Shown here: positions 25,401 to 34,900 of the stretch, piece after piece
How the letters are laid out: the number at the start of each line of letters is the position of its first letter
Position numbering within the stretch: position 1 is the first letter of the stretch
Source: Ridgeia piscesae
Lineage: Eukaryota > Annelida > Polychaeta > Sabellida > Siboglinidae
Reading direction: 5' to 3'
NCBI GenBank assembly: GCA_025642075.2
Contig: JAODUO010000158.1
Span: 323,501 to 387,500, forward strand
Length of the DNA stretch: 64,000 bases
The notes under the pieces: generated by a model
What the model saw: the letters and a program-made list of their open reading frames with translations, nothing else
What the model was told of the DNA's origin: nothing
Databases searched by the model: none
Translations under genes and position numbers: made by a program

Positions 25401-28272
25401 GTCTTCCCAGAGCCTGTCCGTGCCCGTGCTAGAATGTCCTTCCCAGTGAGGGCAAGTGGGATGGCCTTCTCCTGGATGAGGGTTGGCTTCTCCCAGCCTT
25501 GGTGGGCTATTGCCTGCAACATATACAGTCTTGGTGGGCTATTGACTGCAACATATACAGCCTTGGTGGGCTATTGCCTGCAACATATACAGCCTTGGTG
25601 GGCTATTGCCTGCAACATATACAGCCTTGGTGGGCTATTGCCTGCAACATATACAGTCTTGGTGGGCTATTGACTGCAACATATACAGTCTTGGTGGGCT
25701 ATTGCCTGCAACATATACAGTCTTGGTGGGCTATTGACTGCAACATATACAGTCTTGGTGGGCTATTGCCTGCAACAACGCAGCATTTTTCTGGTAGAAA
25801 CCTATCAGTACTTCTACAATTTATGCCTTCATTTAAAGAATGGGCCAAGTGGCCCTAAAGCTTTTTTTGTTATATAGCGAGTTAGCACTAATATATGACA
25901 ATATATCTTTAACAAGCAGACACCAAAGTCACATCATATTAAAAATAATTAAACAAATATCAAAAGAAACACAACTTGCATAAAAAATCAGTAACTTAAA
26001 CGAAGATACAACTTAAAACATGCAGGCAGCGTTACTGATACAGCCCCTACCACTGCTTGGGGAGCGAGCAATTAGTCACAGTGGGGATGGACAGCAGAAG
26101 GCCTGAAGAGTTCAGCTAGACTAGTACTGTGGGTTTAGGGTTAGGTATTCTCAGCATAAATAATGACTTGATAAAAGTTGTGTACAATTGCTTTGATATA
26201 GTAAGTGGACTATGCGTGATTTATAAAACTAATTGAGATTGAGAACCAATGCTAATGTGTATTATGTTAAAATTATTTCACACTGCCGAATGTGGAGTAG
26301 CTGGGTCAAATCTCTGTACACTGTAAACCAAGAAGATTGGTAACATATCCTGCCTATCACCATTTGTCCTATCACCTTACTGAATTTTAGGGGATTGTGG
26401 ATTTTATCTGCTCTTATTGTGATCATACTTTTTTAACTTAAAGGGCTATTTATAATAACAAGAATAGTTTTATTTCACTCTGGGCAATCATAGAGGTTAT
26501 AATGGGTACATAAAACATGCAAAGTACATTTGTCAAAAATATACTGAAATAATATATAATTGAAGACATACAAATATGTATCTATAAAACGAATGTAAAT
26601 AATTAAAAATAATCAATTTTTACGTATTATCTAAGTATGTTTACTTTGTCTGAAATAAACGTATTTGTAGAACAGGTTAATCAACGTTACTTGGCATAAG
26701 CCAGCGGCAGGGCTTGAATTATCAAATGACAAATCATGTAGGCATAGCCCAGGTACAGTAACAGTTATAACGTTGGCGAGTTATATAGTCACAAGTTACC
26801 TATGTCCCAAGTCACCCGAATTGTTTGGACACCAAAAATATACTAAATAACGCTTAAAATGTTCCACAAAGAGTGCCAACATTAATAGTGGGCAGACAAC
26901 TCGGCCCCAGTGTGAGACAACTCGGCCCACTTCCAGAGACAACTCGGCCCGTGTATTTGTATAAGTACCATAGGGAACTACTATTGACATTGGGGGAAGG
27001 GTTGTGTTTGTGTGTGTGTATAATGTGTGTGTATATATATATATATTTGTGTGTGCGTACGTACGCGTACATACAATGAGCGATGAGCAAACGAACTGCT
27101 TGGGCAGCTATAATATGTTAAAGTCGAATCAGTCACACCCAACGAATTCTTCAAAAGTTTATACATATACTATAGGTTACTAAATTTTAATGACTTTCAT
27201 TAAAAACAAATAATATTCACAAATTAAACAAACTCACGCAAAATAATATCCGTATTGTGTCAAGGAATCGATTATTATATCAGTATATAATTAACGTTTA
27301 GGGTTTATTCGGTTAAATTATGGTTAGGATAAAACCTGATTTTTAAAGCTCGTTTATGCAGCGCTGCCGCGATAAAACACCGCCGCAGATTATTTTGAGT
27401 TTCGTGCGAGTTTGTTTTGTTTATTCTTTACAGAATTACGCTTTCTTTTATTTTTTATCCTAGTGTGTACAGGTACACAATATCACGAGAAGAAGACTGG
27501 CGGGTGTAATTAATGGTTATACATCAGAAACATTGGCCATATCTATAGATTTTTTGGGGGTTGCAATTTACTGAATTAACCAATATCTATAGCCGCCATT
27601 ATAATATTCCTCACAGACAATGTGAATTCGTCTCTCTATTTCACCGATAAATATAATTCACCGAGCAGCCATCGGGGTCGAGTTGTCTCACACTGGGGCC
27701 GAGTTGTCTCGAACAACTCGGCCCAGGCCGAGTTGTCGGTGGGCCGAGTTGTCTGTCATTCAACATCAATTAGTGCTAGTATCCAGTGATTTGTGTAACA
27801 GTAAAGATTTAAGTGTATAAAAATTACATACAAATTTATTAATAAAGTCCGAGACATATCTTCTCGGACATATGACTTGGGACATCAAGTCCATAGTCTA
27901 GACCACGTCGCCGTCGCCAACATTGACTGCGACTGGTGTCTGAGGTGGGCCAGATTCGATACAAGCCTAACAAGGGTAACCCAACACGCGTGTCCCTGCT
28001 ACTCTTGGGTGGCAATGATTCGATCTGTAAAATATATAATATTCCACATAATATTCCCATCATAAAATGCTGACAGATTGTAAAGGCAAGCATAGTCAGT
28101 TAAAAACTCATTGCCGTTTTATTGCTCCCCACTCTAACCCGGTCCCATGGCCACGATGCACGATAATGGAGCCGCGCGATGTAATGTAATGGTTCCAACG
28201 TACTTTAAGAATTCTGTCGTCAAGGCCCATTTCGTGAAACCCTGTAAAACTATCACTGTTTTCTCCCTCCAT
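7212..28272 (-). CDS. DDX56: DDX56-like DEAD-box RNA helicase, exons 1-7, 3' part beyond the window
   Basis: Probable nucleolar ATP-dependent RNA helicase of the DDX56/Dbp9 family, which acts in 60S ribosome assembly (family knowledge). Seven exons were assembled by eye: 28272-28204, 25513-25352, 23613-23533, 23233-23160, 19702-19532, 19204-19114 and 7276-7212. They encode 238 residues with consistent phases (0,0,0,2,2,0,2). Visible in order: Q motif GWEKPTLIQ, Walker [29 protein letters not shown], and the family-typical linker LKLEESQLP. The RecA2 lobe and C-terminus are not in the window and must lie left of base 1. Start ATG at 28272 follows a stop-free leader and gives the conserved FHEMGLDDR near the N-terminus. 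Intron 6 is about 11.8 kb and full of transposon DNA. Five of the splice boundaries carry tandem copies of themselves. Identification is strong; exon ends rest on splice consensus and phase. Confidence 0.95.
7305..7512. repeat. acacatgtac decamer and CA-type microsatellite
   Basis: About eight copies of the self-complementary decamer acacatgtac, grading into imperfect CA/CG-rich alternation ending in cgcgcgc and (CA)n. It is a purine-pyrimidine alternating tract. It lies just upstream of DDX56 exon 7 in gene orientation. Confidence 0.95.
7513..8296. other. intronic DNA, no recognised gene
   Basis: Unique sequence in DDX56 intron 6. An 89-codon plus-strand frame at 7859-8128 resembles no family I know and has no splice or promoter context. 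It may be upstream sequence of the zinc-finger exon that follows. Confidence 0.5.
8297..8458 (+). pseudogene. hAT/ZNF862-type N-terminal zinc-finger fragment
   Basis: Opens with ATG GATGCGATGG and encodes [17 protein letters not shown], then HHAWCIICS. The basic KKRK patch, the HYQ..W.. segment and the CxxC pair match the start of hAT-derived proteins such as ZNF862/KIAA1586, where a TTF/BED-like finger follows. The second half of the finger is missing: the frame stops after VVF. The matching C-terminal transposase domain lies at 17.6-18.5 kb on the same strand. Either it is the first exon of a nested plus-strand gene or it is a broken element. Antisense to DDX56. Confidence 0.55.
8459..11880 (+). 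repeat. ~823-bp higher-order tandem repeat, about four units
   Basis: Landmarks recur at fixed spacing: cttgagccacaactccgg at 8484, 9802, 10627 and 11451, with a variant at 9305; ccacaggttgtacgac near 9151, 9648, 10471 and 11294; tgtgttgtttgagtcaagtt near 8607, 9923 and 10748. Full units are 821-825 bp and one is cut to 497 bp. Each holds two exon-like blocks: one reads [19 protein letters not shown] between ccacag and taaagtaagttt, the other [17 protein letters not shown] after ccacag. The two blocks resemble each other, and their pattern is faintly like ribonuclease-inhibitor-type leucine-rich repeats. No continuous coding frame joins them. Confidence 0.85.
11923..12130 (+). pseudogene. BEN-domain-like exon candidate
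   Basis: Bounded by acceptor gttgttttcag (to 11922) and donor aaag/gtaatt at 12131; 208 nt, open throughout. It encodes [16 protein letters not shown], then [16 protein letters not shown], and near the end [12 protein letters not shown]. The order (basic helix, LFxxxE, ALxxxKI) is like the BEN fold, but the match is from memory and weak. Plus strand, antisense inside DDX56 intron 6, about 40 bp beyond the 823-bp units. It could belong to the same nested element as the zinc finger at 8.3 kb. Confidence 0.4.
12131..12405. other. AT-rich intronic DNA, nothing recognised
   Basis: AT-rich sequence with a short (TA)n at 12229-12240. No exon, repeat or element signature seen. Confidence 0.5.
12406..12660 (+). 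pseudogene. possible piggyBac-derived (PGBD) fragment
   Basis: The frame beginning near 12574 reads [20 protein letters not shown], resembling the start of the DDE_Tnp_1_7 domain, where xPLDFFxLFFxDxLxELIV is typical. It ends at a donor-like CCAT/GTAAGTC near 12656. The upstream 12430-12560 segment is open in another frame and unrecognised. Distinct from the full piggyBac at 15.1 kb. Low-certainty homology. Confidence 0.35.
12735..14850. repeat. 57-bp minisatellite, about 36 units
   Basis: Highly uniform 57-bp units with core agtggattccccactggaat and cagtgtcacaaacgtgatcg. Variation is limited to CCACTGG/CCACCGG and a few SNPs. The last four or five units are about 62 bp because tcgatcgcag is inserted. 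Because 57 is a multiple of three the array is open for over 500 codons, with a 19-residue period containing [15 protein letters not shown] consensus acceptor (ttattgttgcag, ending 12712) sits just before the first unit, so the array may have grown from an exon-like segment of the nested plus-strand element. Confidence 0.95.
14890..15030. repeat. 28-bp tandem repeat, five units
   Basis: Units with core ggatggagctggtgtacaag. They end about 50 bp before the piggyBac target site. Confidence 0.93.
15081..17452 (+). mobile_element. piggyBac element with TTAA target duplication
   Basis: Bounded by TTAA at 15081-15084 and TTAA at 17449-17452, the exact target of piggyBac. Inside these, inverted ends CCCATTAGA (15085) and TCTAATGGG (ending 17448) match. 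The interior is 2364 bp. Contains a PGBD-type transposase (separate entry) and, at 16962-17020, a duplicated block with AATAAA. Sits in DDX56 intron 6 on the opposite strand. Intact ends suggest recent insertion, but the transposase is broken, so the copy is non-autonomous at best. Confidence 0.92.
15285..16947 (+). pseudogene. broken piggyBac (PGBD-like) transposase
   Basis: First exon 15285-15389 starts MAASGRSR and ends in an acidic run before donor GTAAGA; an acceptor ctttgtgcaag lies near 15462. The main block gives [20 protein letters not shown], then KYMP-type core [12 protein letters not shown] and KQYMPLKP, where the first catalytic Asp is expected. After about 16090 the frame shifts: [19 protein letters not shown] and ADNFFYISS lie in another frame. 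A stop (GGEIV-stop) occurs at about 16411-16413. A third block, 16444-16947, reads [19 protein letters not shown] and finishes with a cysteine-rich tail (CKLCQQ, CKGCH). GGVN has Asn where most relatives have Asp. Inactivated by at least two frameshifts and a stop. Confidence 0.9.
17583..18535 (+). pseudogene. hAT transposase remnant (ZNF862/KIAA1586-like)
   Basis: Two pieces. 17583-17815 reads [19 protein letters not shown] and [10 protein letters not shown], then in another frame [14 protein letters not shown], up to a donor-like CAG/GTAACT. A TAA interrupts just before FYKRSP. 18240-18535 reads [30 protein letters not shown] and [20 protein letters not shown], the hAT C-terminal dimerisation region with its SADCERGFS signature, then an acidic tail. 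The stop and frameshift show it is decayed, or that it is split by introns as a nested host-like gene. Same strand as the zinc finger at 8.3 kb. Confidence 0.8.
18695..18867. mobile_element. fold-back / MITE-like inverted repeat
   Basis: Left arm 18695-18739 and right arm 18823-18867 are about 45-bp near-perfect inverted repeats (cactggcctcgtag...; ...ctacgaggccagtg). They are separated by about 83 bp holding a (TA)n(CA)n tract. It would form a long hairpin. No coding content; likely a small non-autonomous DNA element. Confidence 0.8.
19114..19204 (-). CDS. DDX56: DDX56 exon 6: motif III (SAT)
   Basis: Completes Thr186, then residues 187-216 (91 nt). [19 protein letters not shown] carries SAT, the helicase motif III. 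Acceptor CTGCAG at 19205-19210; donor GCT/GTAAGT at 19113. No array is attached to this exon. It is followed by the ~11.8-kb intron. Confidence 0.94.
19403..19475. repeat. (TA)n(CA)n microsatellite
   Basis: Alternating gtatatatat... to acacacac just downstream of DDX56 exon 5 in gene sense. Confidence 0.9.
19532..19702 (-). CDS. DDX56: DDX56 exon 5: motifs Ib and DEAD
   Basis: Residues 130-185 plus two bases of codon 186 (171 nt). Contains [13 protein letters not shown] (motif Ib) and [14 protein letters not shown] (motif II, DEAD). Acceptor GCTTTCAG at 19703-19710, donor AC/GTAAGT at 19531. The acceptor sequence GTTGCTTACAG/GCCCC is the seed of the 3.3-kb array to the right. Confidence 0.95.
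19703..22965. repeat. 30-bp array seeded on DDX56 exon 5 acceptor, ~110 units
   Basis: Units of 27-30 bp with plus-strand core gcctgtaagcaacaactggt, followed by atcaactggg. On the gene strand each reads GTTGCTTACAG/GCCCCAGTTGAT, almost the same as the true exon 5 junction GTTGCTTTCAG/GCCCCTGCTGAT. The exon-side unit is therefore the real acceptor, and about 100 decoy acceptors follow upstream. Lengths are mostly multiples of three, and the exon 5 frame is open through the nearest six or so units (to about 19869) as repeats of [10 protein letters not shown]. Indels increase in the middle (20.3-20.7 kb and 21.4-22.1 kb). Confidence 0.95.
22966..23159. other. DDX56 intron 4, unique part
   Basis: About 190 bp of AT-rich unique sequence between the exon 4 donor and the large array. 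Nothing else recognised. Confidence 0.6.
23160..23233 (-). CDS. DDX56: DDX56 exon 4
   Basis: Residues 105-128 plus two bases of codon 129 (74 nt). Encodes [13 protein letters not shown], equivalent to the ARDVRVANVSA-type strand after motif Ia in the human protein. Acceptor GTTGACAG at 23234-23241; donor AA/GTAAAT at 23159. The split codon AA+G gives Lys and joins PLLMERPD of exon 5 without a gap. Confidence 0.88.
23234..23365. repeat. short array on DDX56 exon 4 acceptor
   Basis: Five degenerate copies of the gene-strand string GTGTTCTGTTGACAGGTG, which is the exon 4 acceptor plus GTG. In two or three copies AG has changed to AT, so only some remain possible acceptors. Confidence 0.8.
23437..23575. 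repeat. 45-bp repeat of DDX56 exon 3 donor, three copies
   Basis: The segment containing AACCAGGCCTACAAGAACAT, then CACG/GTGAGT, occurs at 23441, 23486 and 23531 (plus-strand start of accgtgatg), exactly 45 bp apart. The right-most copy is the end of exon 3. 29 of the 45 bases are exon sequence. The frame stays open across all three copies. Confidence 0.93.
23533..23613 (-). CDS. DDX56: DDX56 exon 3: motif Ia
   Basis: Residues 78-104, 81 nt, phase 0 at both ends. [13 protein letters not shown] is motif Ia (PTREL class). Acceptor TTTGTAG at 23614-23620, donor ACG/GTGAGT at 23532. Both splice sites of this small exon are the seed of tandem arrays, one on each side. Confidence 0.93.
23596..24085. 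repeat. 33-bp array on DDX56 exon 3 acceptor, ~15 units
   Basis: Plus-strand core ctcctgacacgtctacaaac. On the gene strand each unit is TGTCTGTTTGTAG/ACGTGTCAGGAGCAG, the acceptor plus about 20 exon bases. In exon phase the TAG of each downstream copy is an in-frame stop, so use of a decoy would truncate the product. The 33-bp period leaves other frames open for about 175 codons. Confidence 0.95.
24086..24725. repeat. degenerate ~40-60 bp array
   Basis: Irregular repeats of agtcatgtagggggacac and gagggcagcttatagtcatg, many with indels. It adjoins the exon 3 acceptor array but shares no exon sequence. Confidence 0.85.
24726..25351. other. DDX56 intron 2, AT-rich part
   Basis: Unique AT-rich DNA with a poly-C run at 24739-24748 and (TA)n tracts near 25190-25310. 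No gene seen. Confidence 0.6.
25352..25513 (-). CDS. DDX56: DDX56 exon 2: Q motif and Walker A
   Basis: Residues 24-77, 162 nt, phase 0 on both sides. Contains [14 protein letters not shown] (Q motif) and [10 protein letters not shown] (motif I, ATP binding). Acceptor TATGTTGCAG at 25514-25523; donor CAG/GTACGA at 25351. The exon-proximal acceptor is the one that reads in frame. Near-identical acceptors repeat every 32 bp upstream. Confidence 0.95.
25514..25785. repeat. 32-bp array on DDX56 exon 2 acceptor, ~9 units
   Basis: Plus-strand core ggtgggctattgcctgcaac. On the gene strand each unit reads TATATGTTGCAG/GCAATAGCCC and continues to CACCAAGG, i.e. acceptor plus 17 exon bases. Period 32 is not a multiple of three. 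Two forms (tgcctgc and tgactgc) alternate; the second turns GCAGGC into GCAGTC. Confidence 0.95.
25786..26880. other. DDX56 intron 1, unique DNA
   Basis: AT-rich, no exon or repeat signature recognised. Confidence 0.5.
26893..27757. mobile_element. non-autonomous element with acaactcggccc ends
   Basis: The left cluster at 26893-26950 has three copies of gacaactcggccc. The right cluster at 27677-27757 has four or five copies, mostly inverted (gggccgagttgtc). A longer stretch, agacaactcggccccagtgt, is shared in opposite orientation. About 730 bp between them is AT-rich without a coding frame, with a GT/TA tract at 27008-27060. Looks like a DNA element with repeated inverted termini in DDX56 intron 1. 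Family and target duplication not determined. Confidence 0.65.
28204..28272 (-). CDS. DDX56: DDX56 exon 1 (coding part)
   Basis: Residues 1-23. ATG at 28272-28270, then an acidic/polar start and [12 protein letters not shown], the aromatic-plus-GLD segment that precedes the Q motif in this family. Ends AAA before donor GTACGT (28203-28198), phase 0, joining the GCA ATA of exon 2. Too short to stand out as an ORF; found from the conserved peptide. Confidence 0.9.
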
Positions 28273-30747
28273 CCTGTCTGCACATGTGCTGTGAATGAAT
28301 ATTCACAAAATTATACACAAGTACTACGCATTTGTATTCTTTGCACTACCACGTTGTCGTGTTTCGCTCCACCGAAGATGTTTATAATTCGATAGATGGC
28401 GCTGTGGACGTGTCCCGGATGATTCGGCTCATGATTAGTTCGGTCCATGACGGGTTTGGCCCATGCCTAGGCAGTGTCGTAACTTTAGCTTCTTCCAGAC
28501 CTGCCATATTTGAGATTGTGTACCCGTATCCGATACGGATTTTTGCGTTTTTAAGTGATACGGCCGGATACTCATACGGCCGTACTCTATTTTGATACGG
28601 ATTTTAGCTAACTTTATGGAGAAATAATGTTTAACCACATTACCCTGATATCACTCCGTACATATCAAGACACATGGCATGACGTGCCATCTGGTAAAAT
28701 AATCAAGCCAATGCCAACATAGGTTTGATCTAATTCATGTATATTTGAGAAGTTTCATCAGCAGAACATATTACAGATAGAAAGATGCATGTCAAACGTG
28801 TTTTAGTAATTATAGCCTGTATCACCCAGGCTAGGAATACAGACAATCTATAGCATAGGCTAAATAAAAAGAAAATTGGGAGAATTATTTTATTCAATTT
28901 ATCAGTTACTGAGCAGATAAATGATACTTTAAAATGGGTAATCATTACGTTAATGCATTGTTCTGAATTATTTGGCCTTGTTATAATAGTTTCTCTTTCA
29001 ACTTTTGCTATTTTATTACATTAACAGTAGGTGTTGTTTAGACTTTAATAACTGAAACATGTCCCATTAATTAGTTTTGCATGTTTTTGCAAAATTCTCA
29101 GTACTTGTTCAGGTTTCTTTTTATGGTTAAACAATGTTTCTATTAAATTATACTTGCTGTTTATTTGCTTTATATGTTGTATTCATGTGTTGTTATGGTA
29201 TGTGCGACAACTTTGTATACAAGTTATCTGATACAGATTGATAACAATTCTTACAGAATTTTAGGCTAAAATATAGATTACCATCCCAAAAATGTGGCAG
29301 GTGTGTTCTTCCAAATGTGTGCAAGCCTCAGCACATTGAGATGTTAACGTATGCGCAACCAACCAAATAAAAAAAGTAATTAAAAATATTTGAGATATTA
29401 AAACCAAAATATAAAATTAATAATAATCATATAATGTTGCCTGCTCCTATGCCTAGATTTTATTATGTAATTTAATATTATGTTCTAATGCCTATACAAC
29501 ATACATGTTGAAGGTTTACTGATTGCCAAATTGTGTTAATTAGTTAATTCTTCAGTAAGCTCGCAACATTGTTCGTAATTTGAAGGATTCCTCCTGCAAC
29601 CTCAAATTCAATCAAATGGTAAACAAAACACCCAGTGTCAACAAAATTGTAATAATGCTGAGGCATGCAGAGTTAACTGCATTATCCTGTAACCCTTTGA
29701 TGCTTAACTTTCCCACATTCTATACAGCAGACTTCGATCCATTATAAATTACGGCTCTGCCAATTCTGGTCAGAGCTACATGCAGTCACCCTCACCTACG
29801 TGAAAGGTGTCTTCAAGTAGAGTCTTGAAAGACTCCAACTTATGGCCCAGCGCTATTTCAGGGGAGCTTATTTCAGCTTATATTAATGTTCTAGCTTTGG
29901 ATATTCTTTCAATTTTCAAAAACGCTACTAGCCATTATTAATTTTAATCAATGCAGTAAAAAACTGTTAGAAAAATTGCCGTCAAATGCAATGGTGTTAT
30001 ACACACTGCTATTGTTCATGGTTAAGAAAATATGCCAATTTGTAAAGAAACCAGATGAAATCTTTATTTAATCAATCAAATGCCATTTACATTGTTGAAA
30101 AGTTGATACAAGGCAAATACTTGCAATTTGTTCAACAACAACAAAAATGCCAAGATAACCAGCTGTAGTACTCCATTCATCTTGTGAAACACAATTAGGA
30201 AACTTTATATCTAATGTGTTACAAAGTTTGAACAAAAACCTGCATGGACCAATTCGTCCGTAAAATGTAAGTTGGCAAAATATCGAATAACTAAGCTGTC
30301 AAAGTTGTGCAAACAAACTGCTGTTTTGACCAGAGTACTAAAAATTTACAAAATCGAAATTAAAAAAAGATGCCTGCATCAAAATCCATGCATTTTATAT
30401 GCAATGGTGCTGTATAAAACTGTACTTTTTCTGTTTATGTGAATCACTTTGGGCTTGCCATGCCACCATGTGGGTGATTAATGAAGCAGCCCAATTATAA
30501 TTAATATTCACAAGCACGCACTTAACTGTAATTTAACACTGTGAATGTGACGGATAAACCCAGTCTGGTGAACTGAACCAAATATTTGTGACATTGCATT
30601 ATATATGAAGAGCATAAATGGAACCCAAACTAGAAACTGCCAGAGTGAACAAGGTATAAGGCTACATACAAGGCCAGTTGCCTTTAACATATCTCCTTAA
30701 CTCTGTCCCCCCACTCTCTGCCTCTCTGTGCCTCTCTCGCTCTCTGC
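28273..30747. other. DDX56 5' flank and intergenic DNA
   Basis: 28273-28520 is the likely DDX56 promoter/leader zone and is less AT-rich than what follows. 28527-28605 has several gatacgg / ccgtatc strings that can pair with each other. 28620-30747 is AT-rich, with no gene recognised. Confidence 0.5.
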
Positions 30748-30899
<152 letters not shown>

Positions 30900-31098
30900 T
30901 CCAAACAAACCAATACAAGTTCATTCTCAAGGACCAAGGGATTTGTTCATCATGAATCATATTGTGGACATATAGCTTGAAATGGTTGCATATTATAATC
31001 AAAGCTATCGTTGTATTTTATCTACAAAATGTGGAATTGTTTTAACCAGCACGTCATCTAAAATTCAACAAGTACATTTGGTTTAAAATATTTATTAT

Positions 31099-31265
31099 TG
31101 TTTCACGTAATCAAAGTGTCCTCATTAGTAACAGTGTATTGTTTCACATAATAAAAGTGTCCTCATTAGTAACAGTGTACTGTTTCACATAATCAAAGTG
31201 TCCTCATTAGTAACAGTGTTTTGTTTCACATAATAAAAGTGTCCTCATTAGTAACAGTGTACTGT
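31099..31265. repeat. 41-bp tandem repeat, four units
   Basis: Core gtgtcctcattagtaacagt, with gtttcacataatcaaa before it. Located 3' of TMEM128. Confidence 0.9.
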
Positions 31266-31886
31266 TTTATATAATCAACATTCTTCATCACATAATATTA
31301 TTAATAACAGTGGTGTGCATATTAATTACCACTTACAAAGTATTAATGTACAAATCTTACATCACATTGAACACACAATATCAGCCGTTTCAAAGGCTAT
31401 GAACAGCAGCACTCACTCGAAAATGACAACACAGAACTTGGCTTTCATTATGTTGTAGAAAAACATAGTTATACATGTACTGTGTCTTCAGGAAATAAAA
31501 CTCTGAACTACAGAGAAAATGAGATTGCAGTTTGTACATGGTTTGTGAAGATGACACAAAGATCAGATGTCATAAAATATCTGTAACTCGATGGTCAAGT
31601 GACTGTTTTACTACGACAGTGAGCTAAAGAGGATTATCACAAAGGATCCTATTTCAGCGATACTTTATACATACAGAAATGGTTATAGTAAGTATTTTTT
31701 ATAAATTTCATACAATAATTGTAGACTTATAGTTATGTAGTGTCAACACATTAGGGTCTTGAGATGTGTATTGTTTCGTATACTCTGGTAGTATTAGAAG
31801 TAATTTGAGATTGAAAAGTTAAGATAACTGAACTGAAACATTTTATATACACGGGTAGACATATAAATATCACAATATATTTATAT

Positions 31887-31992
31887 TTAAAATGACGGCA
31901 CCATGGTTACCACAACAATGAACCCCATGAAGAGGATAAACAGAAAGACGGGGGTGAGAATATTCCACACAGGCCACAGGCCGATGGTGACA
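31887..31992 (-). CDS. TMEM128: TMEM128 exon 4: C-terminal membrane segment
   Basis: Completes Cys135, then residues 136-169 and TAA at 31889-31887. VTIGLWPVWNILTPVFLF matches the family C-terminus (IALWHVWSFFTPLLLF in human). Acceptor TTCTGTTTCAG. Confidence 0.95.
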
Positions 31993-34900
31993 CTGAAACA
32001 GAAAAAAGTATCAATTAAAAAATGTATTCCACTTTTATAATAATATCACATGTCCTTTTCAGTCAGATTTATATATAAACGGAATGAAAATAAATCACTA
32101 TACTGCTTATGGACAGGAAGAAATCTAGGTGCAAAATCATATTTACAAATTCTACAATAGGCTCCAAAGACAACACATGGACAGTACACCCCGGGGGGAG
32201 GTGAGTAAACACATGACACTACTGCAGGGACAGTACACTTGGGGGGAGTAAACACATGACACTACTGCAGGGACAGTACACTTGGGGGGAGTAAACACAT
32301 GACACTACTGCAGGGACAGTACACTTGGGGGGAGTAAACACATGACACTACTGCAGGGACAGTACACTTGGGGGGAGTAAACACATGACACTACTGCAGG
32401 AACAGTACACATGGGGGGAGTAAACACATGACACTACTGCAGGGACAGTACACTTGGGGGAGTAAACACATGACACTACTGCAGGGACAGTACACTTGGG
32501 GGAGTAAACACATGACACTACTGCAGGGACAGTACACTTGGGGGAGTAAACACATGACACTACTGCAGGGACAGTACACTTGGGGGGAGTAAACACATGA
32601 CACTACTGCAGGGACAGTACACTTGGGGGAGTAAACACATGACACTACTGCAGGGACAGTACACTTGGGGGGAGTAAACACATGACACTACTGCAGGGAC
32701 AGTACACTTGGGGGGAGTAAACACATGACACTACTGCAGGGACAGTACACTTGGGGGAGTAAACACATGACACTAATTAATGCAGGGACAGTACACTCAG
32801 GGGGAGTAGACACATGACACTACTGCAGGAACAGAGTCACTCTGGGGGGAGTAGACACATGACACTACTGTAGGGAGAGTACACTTGGGGGGAGTGGACA
32901 CATGACACTACTGCAGGAACAGTACACATGGGGAGTAGATACATGACACTAATTAATGCAGGAACAGTACACATGGGGGAGTAGACACATGACACTACTG
33001 CAGGGACAGTACACATGGGGGAGTAGACACATGACACTACAACAGGGACAGTAACACGGGGGAGTAAACACATGACACTACTGCAGGGACAGTACACATG
33101 GGGGGAGTAGACACATGACACTACTGCAGGGACAGTAACACGGGGGAGTAAACACATGACACTACTGCAGGGACAGTACACATGGGGGGAGTAGACACAT
33201 GACACTACTGCAGGAACAGAGTCACTCTGGGGGGAGTAGACACATGACACTACTGTAGGGAGAGTACACTTGGGGGGAGTGGACACATGACACTACTGCA
33301 GGAACAGTACACATGGGGAGTAGATACATGACACTAATTAATGCAGGAACAGTACACATGGGGGAGTGCACACATGACACTACGGCAGGGACAGTACACA
33401 TGGGGGAGTAGACACATGACACTACAACAGGGACAGTAACACGGGGGAGTAAACACATGACACTACTGCAGGGACAGTACACATGGGGGGAGTAGACACA
33501 TGACACTACTGCAGGGACAGTAACACGGGGGGAGTAGACACATGACACTACTGCAGGAACAGTACACTCGGGGGAGTAGACACATGACAATACAACAGGG
33601 ACAGTAACACGGGGGGAGTAAACACATGACACTACTGCAGGGACAGTAACACAGGGGGAGTAAACACATGACACTACTGCAGGGACAGTAACACGGGGGG
33701 AGTAGACACATGACACTACTGCAGGGACAGTAACACGGGGGGAGTAAACACATGACACTACTGCAGGGACAGTAACACGGGGGGAGTAGACACATGACAC
33801 TACTGCAGGGACAGTAACACGGGGGGAGTAAACACATGACACTACTGCAGGGACAGTAACACAGGGGGAGTAGACACATGACACTACTGCAGGGACAGTA
33901 ACACAGGGGGAGTAAACACATGACACTACTGCAGGGACAGTAACACGGGGGGAGTAGACACATGACACTACTGCAGGGACAGTAACATGGGGGGAGTAAC
34001 CACATGACAATACAACAGGGACAGTAACACGGGGGGAGTAACACATGACACTACTGCAGGGACAGTAACACGGGGGGAGTAACCACATGACAATACTACA
34101 GGGACAGTAACACGGGGGGAGTAAACACATGACACTACTGCAGGGACAGTACACATGGGGGGAGTAGACACATGACACTACTGCAGGGACAGTAACATGA
34201 CACTACTGCAGGGACAGTACACATGGGGGAGATAGACACATGACACTACTGCAGGGACAGTACACATGGGGGAGTAGACACATGACACTACTGCAGGGAC
34301 AGTACACATGGGGGAGTAACACATGACCCTGCAGGGACAGTACACATGGGGGAGTAGACACATGACACTACTGCAGGGACAGTACACATGGGGGAGTAGA
34401 CACATGACACTGCAGGGACAGTACACATGGGGGAGTAGACACAACACTACTGCAGGGACAGTAACATGACACTACTGCAGGGACAGTACACATGGGGGCA
34501 GTAAACACATTTTAGAGGAACAAACACACCTGAGGAAGGAGCTACTATCCATAAATTCAGAAAGTTCATCAGCGAATTATCTCCTGTTTCTCACACTGTG
34601 TATTTTCCCGCAATGCAACACAGGCAGCTTGCACAATGACTCACCAGAGGGCGCCCAAACAGAAGGAGCCGGTGGCGACAGGAATGGCTGCGGGATATTT
34701 CTTGTCCCAGTCGTCTGAATCCACTTTCTTTATGAAGCTGAGGTAGAGGATGAGGAACAGTGCTATTGTGATGTTGACAGTGATCAGAACAATCCCCGTG
34801 TAGAACCACACCCTGCAGGGAACACCACACACTCCGCATCAGACCAGTGACGAATGTATGACATTAGTTTGACCAGTACTTGACGTTACTTTCAGTTAGT

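Noticed and set aside
29720..29880. Possible RT-like INYGSAN stretch
   Set aside because: Only a few residues resemble the LDYGSxxYG block and no neighbouring blocks were found.
33222..34178. 318-codon minus frame rich in Cys
   Set aside because: Translation of the 43-bp array in TMEM128 intron 3.
32177..34509. 43-bp array as seeded by the TMEM128 exon 3 acceptor
   Set aside because: It shares CCCTGCAG but lies downstream of the exon in gene sense, so the geometry does not fit.
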